Under the pieces are notes generated by a model that ran no database searches, had not been told where the DNA came from, and saw only the letters and a list, made by a program, of their open reading frames with translations. Of a stretch of 64,000 bases of DNA, positions 55,419-64,000 are shown piece after piece (the stretch's first letter is position 1; every line of letters starts with the position of its first letter). Origin of the DNA: Rana temporaria (taxonomy: Eukaryota; Chordata; Amphibia; Anura; Ranidae); NCBI RefSeq assembly GCF_905171775.1, contig NC_053490.1, forward strand, positions 33,204,006-33,268,005, written 5' to 3'. The translations under genes and the position numbers were made by a program.

Positions 55419-55868
55419 AGGGTCACTAAAGGAAAAAAAATTTTTTGCTGAAATGACTGTTTACAGGGTATAGAGACATAAAAGTTAACTGATTCCTTTT
55501 AAAAATTATTAAAAATAGATTAAATTCAATCATATAATGTGCCTCTAGTTTCACTTTCGGTTTTAAACTGGTTTCACGTTTCTGTGAAGTAAAGAGACCC
55601 ACAGAACAAAAACAAACAAATCCAGGGCAGTGTTTTGTTTTTAAAATGAATCTGATTGGTTCTGAGGAGTTTTAGACACACAGCTTGGACCACAGTGAGA
55701 AGCTCCCATGAGATTTTTCATAAGGAGCCAGACAAGCAGGAAGTGTGGAGATCACAGCAGAATTACAGCTACTTCAAAGCAAAAACGAACAATGAGGACA
55801 TGAAACCAGTACTGCAGTAAGGTAAAGGAAGCTATTTAGCTAAAAAAATTTTTTCCTTTAGTGATCCT
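55419..55868. mobile_element. TTAA-flanked MITE (AGGGTCACTAAAGG ends, intron 1)
   Basis: AGGGTCACTAAAGGAAAAAA and TTTTTTCCTTTAGTGATCCT are inverted ends with TTAA on both sides. 450 bp, non-coding. Confidence 0.85.
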
Positions 55869-55909
55869 TTAATAAAGAAGTTATCTTAAGAGTTTGGTGT
55901 GCTCTTTAA

Positions 55910-56818
55910 CCACTTAAGGACCACCTCCTGCAGATATACGTCGGCAGAATGGCACGGCTGGGCACAAGCACGTACAGGTACGTCCTCTTTAAGTGCCCAG
56001 CCGTTCTTCTCGTGCGCGCGCCCACAACCCGGTACCAAGCTCCGTGACCGCGGCCGTAGGACCCGCGGACCCGATTGCCGCTGGAGTCCCGCGATCGGTC
56101 CCCGGAGCTGAAGAATGGGGAGAGCTGTGTGTAAACACAGCTTCCCCGTTCATCACTGTGGCGCTGTCATTGATCGTGTGTTCCCTGTTATAGGGAAACA
56201 CGATCAATGACGTCACACGTCCAGCCCCGCCCCCCTACAGTTAGAAACATAGATAAGGGCACACTTAACCCCTTCAGCGCCCCCTAGTGGTTAACTCCCA
56301 AACTGCAATTGTCATTTTCACAGTAAACAATGCATTGCAATGACTGTGGCAGTCCCAAAAAAAAAAAAAAAACGCTGATCGCCGCCATTAGTAGTAAAAA
56401 AATGCAATAAAACTATCCCCTATTTTGTAAACGGTATAAATTTTGTGCAAACCAATCGATAAACGCTTATTGCGATTTTTTTTACCAAAAATATGTAGAA
56501 TAATACGTATCGGCCTAAACTGAGGGGAAAAAAAATGTTTTATATATTTTTGGGGGATATTTATTATAGCAAAAAGTAAAAAATATTGAATTTTTTTCAA
56601 AATTGTCGCTCTATTTTTGTTTATAGCGCAAAAAATAAAAACCACAGAGGTGATCAAATACCACCAAAAGAAAGCTCTATTTGTGGGAAAAAAAGGACGC
56701 CAATTTTGTTTGGGAGCCACTTCGCACGACCGCGCAATTGTCAGTTAAAGCGACGCAGTGCCGAATCGCAAAAACTGTCCGGGTCCTTTACCTGCCTAAA
56801 GGTCCGGGTCTTAAGTGG
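55910..56818 (-). mobile_element. TTAA-family CCACTTAAGGACC element (intron 1)
   Basis: CCACTTAAGGACCACC and GGTCCGGGTCTTAAGTGG ends with perfect TTAA on both sides (55906-55909, 56819-56822). It has the same interior as 41986-42974. This is the cleanest copy of the family in the window. Confidence 0.9.
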
Positions 56819-57020
56819 TTAAACCTACTGCTTCCATAGAACGGGATTAGAGGAATTATAGAGTAACAGATAGTCTTGTTTGGACTAAAAGATCAGAGAA
56901 ATCTAAATTCTTCTAATGCCACAGCGCATAAAGGCACTTCATAGTGCTGCGCCTGCCACTCCGTTTACCCCTACTAATGACATAACCTATAGCTAAAACA
57001 AGTAAACAATATATTATTAC

Positions 57021-57892
57021 CTTCTTGGCCTCATCCTAATTGAATTGCCAGTGTTACCAAGAATTAGGTACATCTGAGCTTCATAAAATAAAGGGAAACA
57101 CTCCGGAGAATCTTGGATAATTTTGTCCATTTTCACCTTCTCCAGAAAATAAGCAGGGTCCAGCAGGGGCAATCTCACATGTTCTAAAAGATCCTTTGGT
57201 ACCTTTTCCCCTTTTTTATTTTTCTTGACCCATCTCAAGACGGCTTCAAAGACCACCTCCTCTTTGGGCACCACCAAATCATCGCTGGATAGGTACTCGA
57301 TGAGTTCCTCTTTGCTTAAGTCCAAGAATTCCTCCTGCATGGAAACTTCTGTAAACCTTTCTAACATCATCTTCTTGGTTTTATCAGACAAAGAAGGAAT
57401 GGATAACGTGTCTGCAATCTTCTTTATCCCTACACAGTTCAAAGGGTCAAGTTGGCATTCAAGGAACTTTACACAGAGCTTTTGTAAACTGCCCATGTCA
57501 AGGAAGTCTGACATCCAGAGGATCTCCTGAACATTTTCTTCTTGAATTGTAATTCTTCCTTCGTACATGAAGTCCAAAACTAGAGCCATGCACGGCGCCG
57601 AAACTTCGGGAAGGCTGACCATGCCAAGGTGACTTTCTTTGAGGTTGCTGGTGAACATGGCCTTAAAATAGGCACTTTTGGTAGAAAGGATGACTCGGTG
57701 GCAGGGGAACTGCTGACCTTCTACTTGTAGCGTTAGATCGGTGAACAACCCATTCTTCCTCGAGATGTTTAAACTGTCTAGAATTTCCATAGCGTAGCAT
57801 GAGCCAACACAGGGACTAGAATCTCCATGTGTTATCATTTCTCTTATGGGACTTTGAAGACACTTGGTCCTATAGCTCAGTTCTGTTTTCAT
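57021..57892 (-). CDS. KLHL35: KLHL35-like coding exon 1 (BTB and BACK domains)
   Basis: 872 nt encode residues 1-290 plus two bases. The BTB domain is at about 40-145 (GLFTDLTLQVEGQQFPCHRV, then FKAMF), with the usual D and H-R residues of the dimerisation fold. The BACK domain at about 150-250 (NCVGIKKIADTL, LSSDDLVVPKEEVVFEAVLR, WV) is followed by HVRLPLLDPAYFLEKV and LGN...RMRPRR. Such proteins are CUL3 ligase adaptors: BTB-BACK binds CUL3 and kelch binds substrate. The RPRR end followed by FMDL in the next exon places it in the KLHL35/KLHL24 pair. I chose ATG 57892 because it follows a good acceptor (TTTGTTGTTTTATAG at 57895). Any 5' untranslated exon is not identified. The total of 580 residues is the normal family length. 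Confidence 0.93.
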
Positions 57893-58028
57893 CCTATAAA
57901 ACAACAAATCACAATGAATCTAGAAAATAAATGGACCTTTATTTGATCATTTTCAATTTTACGTAACTTTAACAAAAATTAACTTATTATTTTTTTACAG
58001 TAAGTTTAAATGTAGTTATATTTATTAA

Positions 58029-59352
58029 CCACTTCCTTACTGGGCACATAAACCCCCCTCCCGCCCAGACAAATTTTCGGCTTTCAGCGCGGACGCACTC
58101 TGAATGACAATTGCGCGGTCATAGAACGTTGTACCCTAATGAACTTTTTATCATTTTTTCACACAAATAGAGCTTTCTTTTGGTGGTACTTAATCCCTGC
58201 TGGGGTTTTTATTTTTTGCTAAACAAACAAAAAAAACATGGAATATTTTTGGAAAAAAAAAGCATGTTTCATAGTTTGTTAAAAAATCTAGCAAACAGGT
58301 AATTTTTCTCCTTCATTGATATGCGCTGATGAGGTGGCACTGGTGGGCACTGATAGGCACAGATAAAGTGGCACTGATAGGCACAGATAAGGCAGCACCG
58401 ATGAGCACAGATAAGGCAGCACTGATGGCCACTGATGGGAGGCACTTATGGGCACTGATAGGTGGCACTGGTAGGTGACACTAATAGGTGACACTGTGGG
58501 CTCTGATGGGTGGCACTGTGGGCTCTGATGGGTGGCACTGTGGTCACTGATGGGTGGCATTGTGGGTGGAACTGTGGGCACTGATGGGTGGCACTGTGGG
58601 CACTGATAGGTGGTGCTATATGAGGGAAAAGTCTATTGCGCTACTGCGAGTGTTGGAACGTAAAATACGTGAGAAAGGGTTAAAGTAACTGAAGCTGCTT
58701 AATCTAAAGGTGCACAAATACCATGAATAGAATATGAAAAAAAGTGATCAGCGCTACAGTGTAGACAAAAAACAAAATCAATAAATGAATGCAAAAAACC
58801 TAGCATTCAGTGAGCCGTGCGGTCATCTGATGGGCTACAGCAGCAAAAAAACACCCAAAAAGTGATCCTATCAGATGGGCTACAGCTGCCAAACCATAAA
58901 GTGGGGATTACCTCTTAAGAGAGGAATGTGAAAACCAGTGAAAAAATGGAAAAAAGGAATGAACAATCAATAATACATCAGATAATAGGAACTACACATG
59001 TCACTAAAACCTGTGGTGCTGGTGTTCACTGGTAGGCAGCACCGTTATGCAGGTGGCACCTCTCCTTCATCAGGACTGATGTCCCTCTGACAGTCGCCAG
59101 TGATCAGCTCTGTTTACATCACATGATCAGCTGTCATTGGCTGACAGCTGATCACGTGATACGGGGTCAGGATCGACAACTTACTCCAATCTCTGATCAG
59201 CCAAGTCTCATTGATTTGCTGATCACGGAGCGCGCGCTGCTGCAGGGGGCGCGAAGGCTGCTCGAGCAACGGGAGGACAACCAGGGACGCCCTCCCGGCA
59301 ATTTGGGCTCGCACTGTAGCCATCTTTCGGCTATAGCGTGGATCTAAAGTGG
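58029..59352 (+). mobile_element. TTAA-family element upstream of KLHL35
   Basis: CCACTTCCTTACTGGG at the left and GATCTAAAGTGG at the right are flanked by TTAA (58025-58028, 59353-59356). Inside are the family words AGCTTTCTTTTGGTGGTA, a tandem GATGGGTGGCACTGTGGGCA region (58310-58615), and a foreign stretch at about 58620-59040 of unknown class. Confidence 0.7.
58310..58615. repeat. Degenerate GGCACTGATGGGT array
   Basis: Loosely repeated GTGGCACTGTGGGCTCTGAT-type units of 19-26 bp. The unit vocabulary (TGGGCAC, GATGGG) is similar to the arrays in the hAT elements at 18002 and 60794. Confidence 0.75.
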
Positions 59353-59899
59353 TTAAAGAATAAAGTTAGACAAATTTTAGGATTTTTGAGTAGATGAATT
59401 AACTCACAGGGCTCGTTTACACGCTTTTTTTAAAGCTCTCTGAACCCCATTTAAAGCCTCTGTCACTAAATAAAATGGTTAGCATGAATCAGTGTGACGT
59501 GTATCACAGGGGGCGGGACTTTGTTACAGTGGGCGCCGGAATATTCAAATCCGTGACAGAGCTCTGTGTAGTAAGGCTGCATTTCATGGGCACTGGTAAT
59601 AATGCATTTATTGGCACTTTTCAGGCTGCATTTCATGGGCACTGGTAATAATGCATTTATTGGCACTGGTAAAGCTTCATTTCATTGGCACTGGTAAGGT
59701 TGCATTTCATGGGCACTGATCAGGCTGTATTTTATGGGCGCTGGTAAATATTTCAGTACACTATTTGGTTCAGAATATTTTTTTTCTTGCTTTCCACTTC
59801 TAAAACCTAGGTGCGTTTTATAGTCAGGTGCATCTTAAGGAGCGAAAAATACAGTAGACATTTTATGGGACCTAATATTGTGATTTGGGAACACATTAA
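59353..59899. repeat. Fragment with GGGCACTGGTAATAATGCAT array
   Basis: 59570-59745 holds a few tandem GCTGCATTTCATGGGCACTG units. 59805-59855 (AGGTGCGTTTTATAGTCAGG ... AAAATACAG) looks like the right end of a dispersed transposon whose left end I cannot place. Confidence 0.55.
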
Positions 59900-60571
59900 C
59901 CACTTGCTGACCAGCGCATGCACTTTTACGTCAGCAGAATAGCGCGGACAGGCAAATTGGTGTACAGGTACGTCCCTTTTAATTTTACGCTGTGTGGGCG
60001 CGCGCCATTGCCGCAAGCTCCTTGACCGTGCCCACGGGACCTGCGGACTCCATGTCTGCCGGTGTCCCGCGATCAGGTCACGGAGCTGCAGAACAGGGAG
60101 AGGCCAGTGTAAACAAGGCAACTCCTTGTTCTGCCTAGTGACAGGACACTGATCATCTGCTCCCTCTCATCGGGAGCAGTGATCACAGTCGTGTCACAGT
60201 AAGCCCACACAGTTAGAATCACTCCCTAGGACACACTTGACCCTTTCCTAGCCCCTTAGTGGTATTTTACAAAAAATATGTAGAAGAATACATATCGGCC
60301 TAAACTGAGGGAAAAATTGTTTTTTATATATATATTTTTGGGGAATATTTATTATAGGAAAAAATATTGCTATTTTTGTTTATAGCGCAAAAAAAAAAGC
60401 CGCAGAAGTGATCAATTACCACCAAAGAAAGCTCTACGTGTGGGAAAAAAAGAATTTTTGTTTGGAAGCAACATCGAACGACTACGCAATTTTCAGTTAA
60501 AGCGACCCAGTGCCTAATCGCAAAAAAGTGGCCCGGTCATTTGGCAGACAAATCCTCTGGGGCTGAAGTAG
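59900..60571 (-). mobile_element. TTAA-family element, shortened copy
   Basis: CCACTTGCTGACCAGCGC at the left and GGGCTGAAGTAG at the right, with TTAA on both sides (59896-59899, 60572-60575). It lacks part of the usual interior. Confidence 0.75.
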
Positions 60572-60793
60572 TTAATGTGTTTGGCAGCAGCTATTACAGG
60601 CATGGATTGTTTTTGCATACACTGATTTTTGTATTGATTTAAATATTTTTGTTTCATTGGTGACAAGCACTTTAACAATTTTTTTTATTAATTTTGACAA
60701 GTAACAGTTAATGCTGGGTCACGACAAAAATTCAGTCAACATATAAGACCATACGAATAATATGTAGACAGATGCATACCATTGTTTTCTATA
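60572..60793. other. Short spacer, nothing recognised
   Basis: AT-rich, with no transposon end or frame. Confidence 0.5.
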
Positions 60794-62046
60794 CAGTGGC
60801 GGTTCGCCCATAGAGGGCGCTGGAGCACCGCCCCCTATGGCTCTCACCGCCACTGAGTCTAATAACATAGATTCATGCCGTGCTGTTCTATTCAGATCGT
60901 CGGCGCTCATGTCCGGCCATCTGAATAACGGCAGCTGGTTGGCTGTACGGAAGTGCCTATCAGAGCCAACGGCTCTGATAGGCTTTTCCGAGTACAGCCC
61001 TTGGGTCCCGGAAGCTTATACAAGGAACGCACTAGGGATGTGCTCCTTGTATAAGACTGACAGGCGTCTCAGCCAATCAGGTTCACCGGTTCTGGTAACC
61101 TGATTGGCTGAAGCGTCATCGAGGGCGGGAGAAGACATCGAGGGACGGTGGAAGCAGGATGGCTGACCCCAAAAAGGTAAGTGCCGGGCTGAAATGGGGA
61201 GGGGGCATTTTACAGGGCACAGTGGCAGAATTTAACAGGGCACAGTGGCGAGTACAATTGATGGGCACAGTGGCGAGTACAATTGATGGGCACAGTGGTG
61301 ACAGCAATTGATGGGCACAGTGGTGACAACAATTCATGGGCACAATGGTGACAACAATTGATGGGCACAGTGGTGACAACAATTCATGGGCACAATGGTG
61401 ACAACAATTCATGGGCACAATGGTGACAACAATTAATGGGCACAATGGTGACAACAATTCATGGGCACAGTGGTGACAACAATTGATGGGCACAGTGGTG
61501 ACAACAATTCATGGGCACAATGGCGACAACAATTGATGGGCACAGTGGTGACAACAATTGATGGGCACAGTGGTGACAACAATTGATGGGCACAGTGGTA
61601 AAGTTTGATGGCATGGCACAGTGGCTGTATTTGGCATGGCACAGTGGTGACAACAATTGATGGGCACAGTGGTGACAACAATTGATGGGCACAGTGGTAA
61701 AGTTTGATGGCATGGCACAGTGGCTGTATTTGGCATGGCACAGTGGTGACAACAATTGATGGGCACAGTGGTGACAATTGATGGGCACAGTGGTGACAAT
61801 TGATAGCACAGTGGCTGCGTTTGATGGCATGGCACAGTGGCGACAATTGATGGCATGGCACAGTGGCTGCAATTGATGGGCACAGTAGCTGTGTATGATG
61901 GGCACAGTGGCTGCCTTTGATGGGCAAAGTGACTGCAATTGATGGGCACAGTAGCTGTGTATGATGGGCACAGTGAGGCTGCAATTGTTTTTTTTTTTGT
62001 TTTTTTTGTTTGCGCCCCCCAAAAATTTGGAGCACCAGCCGCCACT
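60794..62046. mobile_element. hAT-type element with internal 25-bp minisatellite
   Basis: CAGTGGCGGTTCGCCC and CACCAGCCGCCACTG ends with a perfect 8-bp duplication TTTCTATA (60786-60793, 62047-62054). It is sister to 3772-4989 and shares the CCAATCAGGTT/AACCTGATTGG inverted pair (about 61074-61108). The array 61210-61980 is GGGCACAGTGGTGACAACAA plus TTGAT (25 bp) with longer composites. It produces three overlapping minus-strand frames rich in C, H and P that are not genes. Confidence 0.92.
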
Positions 62047-62054
62047 GTTTCTAT

Positions 62055-62926
62055 ATATAATGTATGTGAATTATGTGCAATAATAAAACCTGGTGCTGAT
62101 CAGGACAGAAATGCTGACAGAGGACAATTGCTTTCAGCAAGGGGAGTGTCCATGCGTGTTGAATCCTTCAATAAATCAACTGTTAAAGAATTCTGCAATC
62201 TTTGTAGAATGCTACGCTGCATCTGTATTTAAGATGTGTTACAGAATGATCTGCCAGTTCAAACCAGCAACAAAAATCTGTGATGTTATCTAAATACAAT
62301 GAATTATTAGGGAGAGATTTAATCCAAGCTAATAGCTTTGAAAATTCGGAGTCACGATACAGCCAATCAATAACTGCCATTAGCAGACTTTGTGTTAAAG
62401 AGATGATGTCACTGTGCCTTAGGGCAGGGCAATGTCACTTTGATGCCAATGATAATATTTCCAGTTTATAATGATGCTACCATCATGTTTCTGGTACAAC
62501 ACATGGCAAGCGACGGTTTTGTTTTCAATAATGTCCTGCCCAATTTTTTTTTTTTTTTTTACATTCTAAAAAAATATGTTTTTTTTTTTATTTTATTTAA
62601 TTTTTTTCAACCTGACCAGTTCTAATGTTACTGTAATAAAAATAAAAACGATTGTGTTCTCTGATGTGTCCCACTTCTAATAAAGCTAAAATTTACTTTG
62701 TGGTACAAAAGCATGGCAATATTATTTTATTTTGAAATTAAAATCAATGTATTTTTTTTTAATCGTGTGTAATTTTTGTTTAATACACACATAAAAGATT
62801 ATGATAAAAAAAAATAGAATAAAAACATTTTCCATTTGAACATAATTTTTATTTTATTTTTAAATTAAAAGACAGCGGAGGGGAAAAGGGGAAGAAGGAG
62901 TTGATAAGGATTGCTTTAGGTTTACT
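62055..62926. other. AT-rich spacer without recognised features
   Basis: Several T and A runs (62546-62560, 62580-62610, 62750-62760). The small frames at 62183-62471 lack any domain. Confidence 0.5.
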
Positions 62927-63617
62927 GGGCCAGATTCTCGTACAATTGCGGTGGCGCAACGTAACCCGTTTACGTTACACCGCCGCAAGTTTTCAGTGTA
63001 AGTGCCTGATCCACAAAGCACTTACCTGTAAACTTGCGGCGGTGTATCGTAAACACGTCCGGCGCAAGCCCGCCCAATTCAAATGGGGCGTGTACCATTT
63101 AAATTAGGCGCGCTCCCGCGCCGGACGTACTGCGCATGCTCAGTTTAGAAATGCCTGCCGTGCTTTGCGCGATGTGACGTCATTTTTTAGAACGGCGACG
63201 TGCGTAGCGTCCATTCGTATTCCCGGACATCTTACGCCAAAACAAAAGCAAATTGAAATTCGACCCGGGAACGACGGCCATACTTTAACATGGCTCGACT
63301 AAAGTTAAGCCATGTTAAAGCAGGTGTAACTTTGCGACGGGAAAAAATTACTAGCGACGACGTAACGAACGCGAAAACCTTCGTGGATCGCCGTAAATAC
63401 TCATTTGCATACCCGACGCTGGAATACGACGCAAAATCCCCCCAGCGGCAGCCGAAGTATTGCATCCTAAGATCCGACGGTGTAAGTCAATTACACCTGT
63501 CGGATCTTAGGGCTATCTATGCGTAACTGATTCGATGAATCAGCCGCATAGATAGGACAAGAGATACGACGGAGTATCAGGAAATACGCCGTTGTATCTA
63601 TTCTGTGAATCTGGCCA
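62927..63617. mobile_element. GGGCCAGATTCTCG MITE, ACT duplication
   Basis: Starts GGGCCAGATTCTCGTAC and ends ...GTGAATCTGGCCA, flanked by ACT (62924-62926, 63618-63620). Closest in the window to 52729-53389 (shared TGCGCATGCTC, CGACGGGAAA, CAGCGG blocks). Confidence 0.82.
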
Positions 63618-64000
63618 ACTGAGCCTAGGTTCACCCTGGTGCGTGCAAAACACTGCATGTGATACGCACAGGAATCGCACCTCATTCCTTTGCACATCAC
63701 ATGCGATGTCTTTGCGGTGCAATTCGAGCGCTACATTGTGTAACATACATAATAAAGTTATATATTTATTAATTACATGTTTACAGATTGCAGGGTTGAT
63801 TTTTGGAGGGGTCCCTGAAGACCCTGGGATACAGAACAGGACTCCCATTTCCCAGTGATTTTGTCACATATAGGAAGCACAGTGAGATGGGAGGAAAAGG
63901 GCGACCTGGGCATAAATCCACCCTTAAAGCATTTGGATGAAACCTTTTTGGCCATAATTGGTATGTCCAAGATCTTCACGTGGTCACATTGATGTTTTTT
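63618..64000. other. No feature recognised
   Basis: The 88- and 102-residue frames on opposite strands overlap and show no domain. The window ends here. Confidence 0.45.

Noticed and set aside
54579..57892. KLHL24 as the identity of the kelch gene
   Set aside because: KLHL24 is very similar, but FMDL.E.IVVIGGCD.KG.LKLP and SPAPF...GGLMS..F.Y fit KLHL35 better from memory; an alignment should confirm.
57893..57907. Extension of KLHL35 exon 1 to a TTG start
   Set aside because: The bases before the ATG at 57892 form a splice acceptor (TTTTATAG); the extension is intron.
61433..62045. Minus-strand frames of 178-200 residues rich in C, H and P
   Set aside because: Three phases of the 25-bp minisatellite in the hAT at 60794; the same holds for 4557-5057.

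Overview
The window looks like vertebrate nuclear DNA, most likely from a frog. It has a spliced kelch-family gene with large introns and no bacterial gene organisation. It is saturated with short DNA-transposon families whose ends I recognise, from memory, as typical of ranid frogs: TTAA-flanked CCACTT...AAGTGG elements, GGCCCGGATTCACG-type elements, and palindromes ending in GTACACACG. The frog assignment rests on that repeat profile and not on a database search. The one clear host gene is a complete KLHL35-like BTB-BACK-kelch gene on the minus strand, with six GT-AG coding exons between 57892 and 43148. They add to 1743 nt (580 residues plus stop) and join in frame. Its five introns are packed with transposons.

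Layout. Positions 1-10.5 kb are repeats: a 48-bp minisatellite, three hAT elements with perfect 8-bp target duplications, and a TTAA element holding two nested 3-bp-duplication MITEs. Positions 11.7-22.6 kb form a three-layer nest. An L2/CR1-like LINE (endonuclease half at 11.7-13.49 kb, reverse-transcriptase half at 22.01-22.57 kb) is split by a BEL/Pao LTR retrotransposon (13487-22011). The two 373-bp LTRs of that element read almost identically. The BEL element is in turn split by a hAT element (18002-20348) carrying a 31-bp minisatellite. Positions 23.6-24.7 kb look like a solo LTR.

Positions 26.6-37 kb hold transposon-type coding material: a MADF-BESS gene on the minus strand (27700-33690) and a Myb/SANT-like gene on the plus strand (34594-36544), facing away from each other, with no DDE transposase visible. 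The first MADF exon is split by a 4.7-kb retroelement (28773-33500) flanked by a 16-bp duplication and built as a large inverted repeat. The Myb/SANT gene has two nonsense codons near its start but otherwise splices cleanly. Positions 37-43 kb are palindromic and TTAA MITEs, one of them inserted into another's terminal repeat. Positions 43-58 kb are KLHL35. Positions 58-64 kb are more TTAA, hAT and MITE copies.

Most long open frames outside KLHL35, the BEL polyprotein, the LINE fragments and the MADF/Myb genes are readings of minisatellites or low-complexity DNA. The strongest themes are (1) the dated nest LINE<-BEL<-hAT, (2) internal minisatellites in five of the six complete hAT-type elements, and (3) the divergent pair of transposon DNA-binding genes, one cut by a large inverted-repeat retroelement.
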